A DNA stretch of 42,494 nucleotides, from assembly GCA_001986395.2 (NCBI GenBank), contig MQVO02000087.1, positions 1-42,494 of the forward strand, read 5' to 3'. Below the pieces are notes generated by a model. It did no database searches, was not told the origin of the DNA, and saw nothing but the letters and a program-made list of their open reading frames with translations. Positions 30,594 through 41,152 of the stretch are shown one piece after another. A program made the position numbers and the translations under genes. The stretch comes from Irpex lacteus. Taxonomy: Eukaryota > Basidiomycota > Agaricomycetes > Polyporales > Irpicaceae. Positions within the stretch are counted from its first letter, which is position 1. Each line of letters starts with the position of its first letter.

Positions 30594-30853
30594 ATGGAAC
30601 TTGAAGAACTTAACGGTCAAACGAACACATGCTAAACTCGCATGATTGAGTTACTATAAACCACAGTAACCAGTGTGAGGCTACAATCGTGACAAGGACA
30701 AACTAAAATAACTCAGAGAGGGTCCCTAGTACATATACTGGGCTTGATATCTATGTTATATTCATCGTAATATTTTTTTAACCCATGAATTGTCGGTAGT
30801 ACATATATCAGTTAAGATCCTCGTTTTCTCGCGGTGTAGGACACGTACTTGGG

Positions 30854-32370
30854 TCAGGGTTCCGTACAGCTCCTTTGATCACTGAGGATCATCAGACGGC
30901 CTTCTCTCTGATATGCATGGTACTGAAATGGCATGAGCTCTACGTAGCAGGTTGCACGAGTCATTGTGATCTTCAATCTACTAACCTGCTCCCTAAGATA
31001 GTAAACTTCGGGATCTTGCCGTACGATGGTAGATTGTTGTATATGTACTGCAGTATTGTATCGGCTCGTTGTGTTCAACATACTCTCGCCATCGTCATGG
31101 GAATTGACTACAGCGCAAAGTGATATTAAATCAGAGCTTTCGCCGAAAGCTACTCTGCTCAATGACACCCTGAGTAAGATAGACGTCGGAACAAGCGACT
31201 GCAGGTTTCAAGGTCAGTCTATCAATCTTCATTCAGCGAACGGACCTACCACAAGCTGACCACATATTCCTACCAAAACTCCACCCGCAACTGCATGTCT
31301 GGTATATAATGCGAGCAATATGACGGTTGCAAAGCTCAAAATAGCTCCAGACTCCAATATCATCCATATTATCGGCATACATCTCGAAGCCGCTCTTGAT
31401 CGTGCCAAGAGCGATCTGTTTTGTACGGTCCAGATGCGGAGTGCAATAAGGCACGAAGCGGACAGTTGAGTAGTAATCGATAATGCCCAGGATGTGTCGC
31501 TCCATCCCGTTAAGGCATCCGCGAATAGCTTTGCGAGACTGTGCCCTTGTGCCAAGGTATACAGCATTCCTATAGAAGCAACTAAGGGAATGATGATGTT
31601 AGGGCGAATACACTGTGGTAGATGTGGCAACACCATACCAGTCGAGCTTGACATAAGCACACCCTATCATTCTTAGTTTTGAGCTTCAGCAAGAATTTAG
31701 ACGAAAGAAAGCGTACATATGGAATCAGAATAAGCTTATTTTTATCGTATACAACGTAGAGCGCCACACCTAAGCAACTGTCAGCAGGTTCTGGATCAAC
31801 ATAAGTATGATATTGACATGCCAGAATGCTATCCGCAATGAGATTCTATTGAGCATTGTCAGACCAAACGCTGAGAGTTCGAGAGCAATTTTATGACGAA
31901 CATTAACCAAGTATAACGCAGTCTGGGCGAGATGTGTAGGCTGGCCTTGGTCCGCCCAGTATAGCTCTGGAATTGGTGCTGATTGAAAGCCATATAGGGC
32001 TTGTTGTAGTACGAGACCGCTATGCGCCCCAGCTGTAAGTAGCTGAAACACCACAATCCCGCACATAATCCTGTCGATAACTATCAGCATAGCGTATAAT
32101 TGCTCAAAACCAACTACGGACCAATCCGAACGCCCTTTAAAGCCTTGCAGAAAAGCGAGCCGAAGATAGAAAATTGTAACAACCAATCTGCATAAAAGAC
32201 ATAAGTATTAGGTAGACAATGCAACACACGGAGAGTACTCACAACATTCCTAGAGAGATGACCCTTCTTTTCGACCAGAGCAGAACAACATGAAGAACAG
32301 GCATACCATAAAGCAAGGCGACGAACCATAGCGTGAGCAGGATAGCTGCGCGTATACTAAGGTCGTGCAT
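30854..32370 (-). pseudogene. Multi-pass membrane protein, paralog A, with one frameshift
   Basis: Minus strand from ATG 32370-32368. Exons such as 32243-32370 and 32122-32187 join in phase; later blocks include VFQLLTAGAHSGLVLQQALY, PIPELYWADQGQPTHLAQTA, ITTQLSASCLIALRIW and PIIWMILESGAILSFATVIL. Roughly seven hydrophobic helices and a Ser/Thr-rich tail suggest a receptor-like or transporter-like protein of the expanded Agaricomycete families. Compared with paralog B (39708-41152), one G is missing near 31758-31762 (GAGCGCCACAC versus GAGGCGCCACAC on the plus strand), which breaks VWRLYVV. The intron just before that has a GC donor (GCATGT). The rest looks alive, so the indel could also be a consensus error; the 3' limit at 30854 is uncertain. 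Confidence 0.6.
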
Positions 32371-34611
32371 TGGTGTGGCTTGAACTGTGATGGTGATTAA
32401 GGCAGAGCAAGCGGGGCTCGGTCTGCGTGGTCTACTTATAACAAACGCAACTTCAAGAGCCAAAAGAAGGAACAACGAGCATTGTTACGGTGGCAACTGA
32501 GATGATAGACAGTTGTGCTTCAAGTCAAAATAGATCAGCATCCCGTGTTGCGGCGATTGAACGTCGTCAGAGTCTCGGGCAAGCGACTCAACAAAGCGTC
32601 ATGGAAGGCTACACCGGGATAGATGCCTCCTGACATAGTAGTAGGCAAAGTAAATTTCATACGCATAGTGACCTAATCTGGGACTGGTATTACGAACCTG
32701 TATTGCCCGTCCTTGGTAGATACGGAAGCTGATGAACGGCACCGTATATAGCCGTATGGCACTCAACCATTGGGGACATGGCGCCGTGCTGTTCCCCGGG
32801 CTTCGACATTCGCCCAGGCAGGAGTCAGATCATCTACTGGCTAGGCTGGCGATTGATACTGGTTGCATCCGGCGTGCCGCTCGTAGGCGTTACTTATGTA
32901 GAATTGTAGATGGAGCGCATCTAGAGGAAGCATTTGACCCGGCTTTGAAGAGTATGTATAAATACCTGGGTCAGGGTCGCACATGAGACATACTTGTAAG
33001 GATGCTTGAACTTGAGAATGGTGGATGAGCGCATCGATGAGCAAGCACTCACTGGCAAGTAAGCGCCTACACGCAAAAAAATACTTCACACGTACGCGTA
33101 GTAATTACGTAAGCAAATGACCGAACTCGGCGCCTTATAGCTGCCTTAATAGGCAAGTCTATCAATACTACACCAACTTCCGAATCATATCAATATCGTC
33201 TTGGGAGTAAATAGATCACGCTAATACGCTATGACAAGATATATAATGTGATTAAAGTACGATATATTGATTATATTGATTGAGGTATCCTCAATCAAAT
33301 AATGCAAAGATAGGTTGAGAATATATACGTAAGTACTTACTTACTGTAATTAGTCTGCCAGTGTAAATATGTAGTACTAAAGTGACTGGCCAATCGTGAA
33401 ACCTCTAATTTGTTGCAGCCGAATTTGCATCACGATTTCCCCTTCTGTTCGACATACACGCAAGCGAATACACAAAAGGGATGGGATACCAGTGACCGAC
33501 CGCAGTTGCCGAAGACGCAAGCTCAGCTTACTGACCATCCGATAGCAGTCGCGTAAGTACGTCTGTGAGTATTTCTCTCGCGACTGCTGATTTTAGGACT
33601 CTTACATCGAATGGATGACACGGGATGACAACTTGAAGAATGGATAGACTCGCCGGAAGCAAATGGGGACCGCGACTCCGATGATCTTTCAGATCTTAGG
33701 GCTACGAGTCTCAGGCTGTACGAATTGCAATTCAGCAGCATGATCCTGGTTCTGATCCTGCTTCACATGCTGCCGCTACTATTGTCACGACGTACGTCAA
33801 AACAGCTAACTTGAGACAGTACTGAGGCTTCCACGCAGCCGTGCCATCTTAGGCGATGTCGCAGAAAGGGCCCCAAAATGCTGGGTGTACCGAAGGCAAG
33901 GAAGCATGGCGCGCTTTCCTGAGGGCCCAAGTGCTGACAGTTTATGATACCGAGAGCTGCAATTTTGTCCGTTATGCTTACCTTAGAGGCCCCTGTACGT
34001 TGTTGCTTTAAATGATAACGGTCCGTATGTTCTCGCCGCCCGCACTTGAGGGGTCTTCAATACATTTGATAGTCAATTAATCACTGCTCAGTGATCATCA
34101 GGTGAGAACTATCACCCAAACGCGCGCGCAAAGACACCGTCTGGGCTGCAATCTTACCTGACATCTAGGAACACTTGTACTGCAAGTTGGTCAATTGCAG
34201 AAGGTGATGTGAAAATGAAGACGCGTATCCGTTAGATTGGTTTCCTCTCACGGCTTCGATAATGTTTGACTTTGGGTTCTTGAACTCCCAAATAAAACAT
34301 TTGATTGGGCGGCTCGTCTATCAACGCTCTCACCATTCAAGCCGCGGAGAGACACTCCCCATGCATCAGACTAACGCTCTAACAGCATTGAACTACTGGC
34401 AGGATGTGAGAAACCAACGTCGCGGCAGCACTGCGTGCATTCGTACTTATTGATTCCGACAAGCGCGAACATCTATGGGACGGCGTCTTGAAATGGTTTT
34501 AGCGAGACGAGGCGGCCGTGATGCAATATGCATACTGTCTCTGGCGCTATAAGAGTCAGCAGCAGTGCCTTTTAATTCTGAACCTCTATCGATGACCACA
34601 ATACCCTGAAG
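32371..34611. other. Long gene-poor stretch
   Basis: No gene could be supported in 2.2 kb. About 33160-33370 is AT-rich with repeated ATATATTGATT words. A stop-free stretch near 33640-33780 reads as acidic, then hydrophobic residues (SPEANGDRDSDDLSDL, then MILVLILLHMLPLLL) and could be an eroded exon. The open frame at 32732-32986 has no motif. Confidence 0.35.
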
Positions 34612-35924
34612 ATGCCGAACAAAGAAGAACACAATCAAGACAGACCGGAGTCCATCTGGGGGCAGCTCTTCTTCCTCATGAGACTGCACCATTTCCCTGT
34701 AGGAACGAAACTCCCTTTCACCTCCCTAGGTGAGTTTCCGACAAAAGCATCGTATCACGATGGCCAAGCCTCAGGCTCTTATTTGTAAACACTCAGCTTT
34801 GGGCATGTTCATGGCTGCTCAGAGAGCCCCTGTACAATCCGAGTCGCTGCATGCAATTTATGTCAAAGCAGGTATATGGTGGCTCTTCATTTTTGTTCGA
34901 CACTGCGCATCCTGTGTATGGAATGATATATGCGATCGCGATATTGACCGTCTAGTGGGTAAGCCAAGTTGCGATAGCATGCTGCACATGTGCTGAATTT
35001 AAGATAGAACGCACGAAAAATCGACCCCTCGCCTCCGGTAAGACTTCGCTGCAAGTCGCACTCTGGCTTCTGTCCGGATTACTTCTGTTGTGCGTGTGGT
35101 TGCTCAAGACAGCCGCTGGTAGTACCAACTTGTCAGTCATTTCTTACCAGAGAATCAAACGCAGACTCACAACTTGCTGTCATTAGGCTTCTGTTTGGTC
35201 TCGCCGGATTGGTGACCTTCGATGTGCCGTATCCACTCATGAAGCGCTGGATTGACCTACCACAGTTATGTCTCGGTATGCACACGTCCAATCATACGTC
35301 TCCCTTAGATTGGCCAATCACTCGCGTTACAGGTGCGACTATAGCTTGGCCTATCCCAATTGCATGGATGTCTGTCACGGGTGGGCTGTATGAGAATGGG
35401 TTGTATGATGAGGTTACGTTGGTAATGCTCTGCGTTGCGTTTGGCTGGTAAGTTCGCTCCATCAAGTTAAAGGTATGAATGATACTTAACAGATATATAA
35501 CACTCCAAGCTCTACTTTCATCCTCGATACAATATACGCTTGCCAGGACAGCTCCGACGATGTTCAAGTTGGAGTAAAGTCGTCAGCAGTCTATTTTGGA
35601 GCTCGATTGCGTACCGCGTTATCCGCTCTCGCAGCAGTTGTCGTGACCAGCCTATTTATCGCAGGGCTCTCTAATGGACAGCGGTACTGCTACTTTCTGC
35701 TCAGCGTGGGTGGTGTTGCATCGACCTTCGCCCAGCAACTATACACAACAGACTTTACTAATAAACAGCAGTGTGGAAAGGCACTTACGGTGAGTTGTGT
35801 GCAGAGTCAGAAACGTATGTGAATGAACCAACCTAATCCGCACGCACAGGTATTCAGTAATCGTATAAACGTTTTCATATGGGCAGGGGCACTTGGAGAC
35901 TGCATAGTTCGTTCTCGTTTCTGA
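34612..35924 (+). CDS. UbiA-family aromatic prenyltransferase, seven exons
   Basis: Exons 34612-34729, 34797-34958, 35008-35131, 35187-35275, 35333-35447, 35510-35789 and 35850-35924 join in phase to 320 residues, the normal size for the family. Both Asp-rich motifs that hold the Mg-prenyl diphosphate are present: WNDICDRDIDRLVERTKNRP and YACQDSSDDVQVGVKSSA. Hydrophobic helices lie between them (LWLLSGLLLLCVWLL, VTLVMLCVAFG, LAAVVVTSLFIAG). UbiA enzymes attach a prenyl chain to an aromatic ring, for example 4-hydroxybenzoate in ubiquinone (COQ2) or in fungal meroterpenoids. Its proximity to a ligase-like adenylating enzyme and absence of a visible mitochondrial presequence favour a specialised-metabolism role over COQ2. 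The acceptor at 35509 (CCAAG) is unusual but is the one that keeps phase. Confidence 0.85.
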
Positions 35925-36568
35925 ATGGTGGGGTGGACTTTCCCGCTTCGATATGTCGCTAGTGATAAACCGATATCCCCATCTGCGGGAAGTATATTGT
36001 GTTGGTAGAATACGTGTGCAGCGAATGATCGTCGGCGATGGATACTGAGTACTGAGTACTGAGTACTCCGATGAGTTCCAATAGCCCATCCACATGTGTT
36101 TATGCTTGTTAGGCCTGCGCGCGTAGACTTTTCCTATGAGATAAGCGTCTATTGGTGGCCTCTTCGGAGTCTTCAAGTACCTGATGCATCATATATCACC
36201 TCCCAGTCCCTCGTCCATAAAGATCCCGCCAACATGATGCTAGTGATGCTGATCAATCATAACACACGTAGAAGACCTTATGTGAGTAAATTCCCAGTAT
36301 CATGGGCAGAAGCAGGCACTCATTGAGTATCGAAGTCAAACCAAAGCTTTCGGCGAGGCTCTGTCTACCTCCGAAGTGGGCATCATCGGCCCACCATCGG
36401 ATGCATGTCCTGATACATGGGACTCAGCACGGATCGATGTTATGGCATTGAGGCTGTTGAAACAACGGAGATGCGCTTAAATTTCCCATTGTACCATTAT
36501 AGCGACTCGCTGAGCACTTCGTTTTTCCCCAAGTTCGATCAACTCCTCTTTTCCCCTCACACTTCACC
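35925..36568. other. Intergenic between UbiA and ligase genes
   Basis: Same-strand spacer of 644 bp and presumed ligase promoter. It includes the tandem repeat at 36044-36067. No supported gene. Confidence 0.4.
36044..36067. repeat. Short tandem repeat ACTGAGT x3.4
   Basis: Three complete 7 bp units followed by ACT. Confidence 0.9.
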
Positions 36569-38687
36569 ATGGTCTACTTTACCTCAAGATATCCACTCCC
36601 TCCACCAGTACCGGATGCTAATATTCACGAACTTATGTTCAACGCACCGACGGGACTGCCCGTACCAGACTACGACTTGCACGTAGATATTGCCACAGGT
36701 CGCAAGCGAACATTCTATGAGTTCAAGGAACTCATCCGAGACGGTGCGACAGCCCTTGCAGCTCCTATTTCCATTGGGGGCCTTGGTATCAGCGCACAGA
36801 AGCGCGACATGGTCGGCATATATAGCCATAACAGCATGGTCAGTAAATTAACGCCCCCTTCAGCGTCAACTGACTCCATTAGTTGCACACAGAACTATGT
36901 TGCTCTTCTGCACTCTCTGTTCATCGTCACGATACCAGCGATTCTCTTCTCCGCTCATAGCACCGAGTTTGAGCTGAGGCACGCCATGCGCGTGTGTCAG
37001 CCGACGAAATTGTTTGTGCAATCCTCACTTATTCCGAAAGCACTGGCAGTCTGCAAGGACATCGGAATCTCTGAAGATGATATATACGTGCTTGATGGCA
37101 ACGTTGAAGGCAGGAAGAGTTTTCAGGAACTCTTGGACAATATCAAGTACTCTGCCGTCACTAAGGTCCGCACTAAGCAGGCTAGTCGAAACACGCTTGC
37201 ATACTTGGTATTCTCGAGCGGAACTTCGGGCCCTCCCAAAGGCAAATTATTTACCGTTCATATCAGAGCTCGTTAACTAACACGGTGTATTTGAAGCCGT
37301 TATGATTTCGCACGGAAACCTCTGGTCCGTACTGTACTCGCAAGCAGTCATCCAAGATGAAGAGCTCAAATTTATCCAGGTATTCGATACGGTTTTGATT
37401 GATTTCTGGTCCTGACAATACATATCACAGCCCGTCCGCCGTGCAGTTGCACCGGTTCATCTTGTGTTCCTACCCTTCTACCATTCATACGGTCTGCACA
37501 TGATCTGCTTCAGGTTTTTCACTGACCCAATGACTTTCGTGATTGTCCCGAAATGGGACATTGAACTTGTACTCAACGCCATACCAAGGTGAGTGATATC
37601 TCGCGCCACGAACATACCCAGGACTAAGCCAATGCAGATATCGCGTCAACATGCTTGCACTCATCCCTTCAGCAATCCACCAACTCCTAGAACATCCGCT
37701 CACGGCTATGACCGATTGGAGCTCGGTAGCGCTAGTTGCTAGCGGTGCAGCTTATCTGCCACCCTCGCTCTCACGGGGCTCATGAAGCACATCAAGAATG
37801 CCCCTTTCATGTCCGAAGGTAGTGTTCACATCAGATTACTTCACCATCTTAACATATGTGTACATCAATCGCTATAGGTTACGGGATGTCGGAACAAACT
37901 ATGGGGGCAATTCGCCGCCCATTGGATGGCACTGTTGGTGGTATCACAGCGAAGGACGGCAGTGCAGGAATAATGATACCTGGGATGGAAGGGAGGATTA
38001 TGCGCGCTGATGGCTCAGATGCTGATTATGACGAATCCGGAGAGTTATGGGTTCGTGGAGGAAATGTTGCCCTTGGTTATTGGAACAATTCGGAAGCCAC
38101 ATATGAGACGTTTGTGGACGGATGGCTACGAACCGGTGATCACTTCAAGATTGATAGGGAAGGGCTACTTTTGTAAGTCGAGTATACTTTCTCTCTCAAT
38201 GTCACTTATTTAACATGTGCAATTTAATTTTAATCCGAGCAGCTTTGTAAGACCGAGAGAAGGACACACTGAAGGTTTCAGGAATGCAAAGTCTCTCCGA
38301 CCGAGCTCGAAGCTGCGCTGCTCGCACATCCTGAAAATCTCATCAGCGACGTTTGCGTAGCCGGCGTTCCCGGCGGGCGCACAGGGGACGAGAAAGTCCC
38401 TCGAGCATGGATAGTACTCAGCCAGACCGGCAAGGCTCGCGGAGAAAGAGACGTGATAGAAGAACTGGATATGTGGACAAAGAAGACACTAAGCAAATAC
38501 AAGTGGCTAAGAGGAGGTTATGAAGTAGTGGATCATGTAGGACGAAACCACATCATGTATTCACCTTCAATGAGGCTGATTAGTTCATATGCCATAGATT
38601 CCCAAGTCACCGACCGGCAAGGTTCTTCGGCGGGTATTGCAAGACCAGCATTTGCGCCGAGACACTACTATTCGGACAAAATTATGA
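36569..38687 (+). CDS. 4-coumarate-CoA ligase-like adenylating enzyme (ANL superfamily), with three 1-nt indels
   Basis: Exons 36569-36838, 36893-37241, 37297-37379, 37431-37588, 37638-37818, 37878-38172, 38243-38536 and 38598-38687 give about 572 residues. ANL motifs in order: YLVFSSGTSGPPKG (A3, ATP binding), VFLPFYHSYGLHM, YGMSEQTMG (A5), GELWVRGGNVALGYW and GWLRTGDHF (A7), then IPKSPTGKVLRRVL (A10, catalytic Lys) in the last exon. The enzyme would activate an aromatic or fatty acid with ATP to an acyl-AMP and then the CoA thioester. Three single-base problems interrupt it: a missing base near 37777-37780 (gives TGA 37783-37785), an extra A at 38249-38250 and an extra A at 38288-38290. The second intron uses a GC donor (AAAG|GCAAAT). 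Confidence 0.8.
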
Positions 38688-39707
38688 TGTGCGTTACTTG
38701 TAGAGCAATTACTGCAAAGCTCGCAGACTGCTATTATCATCCACCGCGGGACTCCTCCCTCGTCATCATAATTATTGTACACTGGCACAACGAGGAAGCG
38801 TAAGCGTTGATGTATGGTTGAAGCACTACTGCGAAAAAGATGGTAACTAAGTTTCTTCTCATGATAGGTAGAAGTAGTATTGTGACCGTGTATAAGAAAA
38901 TGCTATGAACTCAGGCTTTATTCTACATCGGGCACGGATGGGGTACCATGCTCTCACATAACGTACATAGCAATCGTTCCACAGACTGACTCAAAACTGT
39001 TTCGTAGCCCCCGCTCACTGCTACTGGCAGATACTAGATGAAATCATGGAAACAATTCTTGACAGTGGCAATTTTGAACTTTTCCAGGGTCATTACAACA
39101 GAGTCGAAGCGCCACAAAAACACATGGGACTTAGTAGAGTCGGACTCGGAGCCCACCGACCGTAAATATCTACTGTGTGGTGCTACTAATGGCCGTCGCC
39201 TCATGTTTCAGATTGGAGGTGATCAAATACAGAGTCGCTTCGGTGTCGACTTAGACTTGCCGTCTTACTCCCGGGAGTTTGCCATCTACTAGACGAATTC
39301 TATGATAGCCCCATCATAAACTTGAATGGGATGGTAGCAATCTAGCAAGTCACTCAAGCATGCATCGTATTTAGGCCAACCCTCCCGATCAATAACCAGC
39401 CTAATGAATGTTCTGTATCGTTATACCTCCCCCTCGTATATTTCAGCACTGAGTTCTGGCTTTTCGTATAACTACTCGCTTACGCACATATCTAGTACGC
39501 ATCTGCTTCGATGCGGCTACCCCAGCCTTCGTGTCTCTCGAGAATTGAGAATCATAGTAACGTCATCCACATAGAGGGTAGATTTACAAATACAGAAGAG
39601 ATCGTATACATAGACTGGTATCGGTTGGGAAATGTATCCGCCGCAGGTCGTAGAGCTGTCACAAGTATCCTGGCACCCCAGTACGAGATTACTATTCAGC
39701 AATGGCA
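38688..39707. other. Intergenic, convergent
   Basis: Between the ligase stop and the 3' end of paralog B. An 84-codon open frame at 39038-39292 has no intron or motif support. Confidence 0.4.
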
Positions 39708-41152
39708 TTAGATGTGGCTTATAGATGTAGGTTTAAGGTATACTTTGCTAACCTCTTTGGTGAGACGGTAAATCTCGATTTCCTCCTGTATGTCAACGGA
39801 TCTCTCCACATGAACCATGGTACGTTCACTAGTTGTATGTGCCGAGCTCACTGAATCATGCTGGACATTTACCAGGGCAGTAGGTAAGCTAGAATCGGAC
39901 CGACCGCGTAAGGACACCCTGCTTAATGATACGCGGAGCAAGATCGAAGTTGGGACCAAAGACTGAAAATCCAGGCATCAGAATGGCTTTTCTACAAAAT
40001 GGATGTGCACATACCACCAGCTGTCCGCAGATACCGGCCACAACTCCGCCCGCGTTCGTTTTCTTGAGATAGAACGCAAGCAATATCACAGTCGCGAAAC
40101 TCAACAGGGCACCAGATTCTAACACTATCCATATGATGGGCATGTATCCGGAGGCCATTCTTGCTCGCGCGCGGTGGGCCCTGGATTGTATGACCCAAAT
40201 CCTCCATGCAAGTAGGCACGAGGCGGAGAGCTGAGTAGCAATTGATAATGACCAATACGTAGTACTCGGCAGCCCAAGGACTTCTCAAATAGCTCTGCGA
40301 GATTGTTCCCCTTTGACAGAGTATATATCATCCCTATAGCGGTTGCTATGTGTAGCATTTTGATCAGTATAGAGGTTCATGCATCACAAGGAGGACCGAG
40401 TAATATACCTGTCGACCCGATTATAAGGATAGCCTGCGTTATTTCATGTTAGTGTAACGTAAATAATTGCGGGGGCATAGACGCAGGTCAACGTACATAT
40501 GGAACAAAAACCAGCTTATTCTTATTGCAGACAACGTAGAGGCGCCACACCTGTCACACCACGGATAAGGGATAGACCATCTGGATAAGTGCAGAAACGT
40601 ACCAAGACGCTGTCCGCAATCAGATTCTATTAAATCGAATTTAGAAGTCGACATAAAGCGGATGACCATATGGATGTGACATACATTAACCAGGTAAAGT
40701 GAGGTTTGAGCGACGTGCGTGGCTGCTCCCTGATCCGCCCAGTATAGTTCTGGGACTGGGACGGATTGAAAGCCGTAAAGAAGCTGCTGTAAGACGAGGC
40801 CACTATGCGCTCCGGCGGTGACTAGCTGAAACGCCACTATTCCGCACATGACCCTAGTACATAGTGATTAGCAGTCGGTTCTCAAGATATGTCAGGACAT
40901 CGCTTACCAATCCGCGTATCCCCTCATGCCTTGCAAGAAAGCGAGTCGAATATAGAAGACTGCGATGATTAACCTGTGCAATAGTGTCAGTAGAATACTG
41001 AAGTGGAGGACTTTGGCGTTACTGACAGCATTCCTAGAGCAGAATCATTTATTACAACAGCGAAAAAGGCACAAAAGCAAGTACTTACCATATAGGAGAG
41101 CCACAAACCACAAGGTAAGCAGAACAGCCCCGCGTATACTAACGTCGTGCAT
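39708..41152 (-). pseudogene. Multi-pass membrane protein, paralog B, with one frameshift
   Basis: Minus strand from ATG 41152-41150. It shares its plan with paralog A: LTLWFVALLY, VMCGIVAFQLVTAGAHSG, PVPELYWADQGAATHVAQTS, KNKLVFVPY, LSIATQLSASCLLAWRIW, PIIWIVLESGALLSFATVIL, GICGQLV, SLVPTSILLRVSLSRVS, and a Ser/Thr-rich tail ending at 39708. Seven or so helices. Where A has LFADALTGWSD, B reads LF then a lost base near 40282-40290, after which the frame matches A again (STTYWSLSIATQL). The first exon also differs: B splices where A continues with extra residues. It is receptor-like, ligand and function unknown. A and B bracket the UbiA/ligase pair in the same orientation, so the block may have arisen by duplication. 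Confidence 0.6.

Noticed and set aside
32732..32986. 84-codon plus-strand frame as a gene
   Set aside because: No homologous block or intron signal recognised; length is within chance expectation.
36044..36067. CRISPR-like or regulatory array at the ACTGAGT repeat
   Set aside because: Only three and a half 7 bp units without spacers; an ordinary microsatellite-scale repeat.
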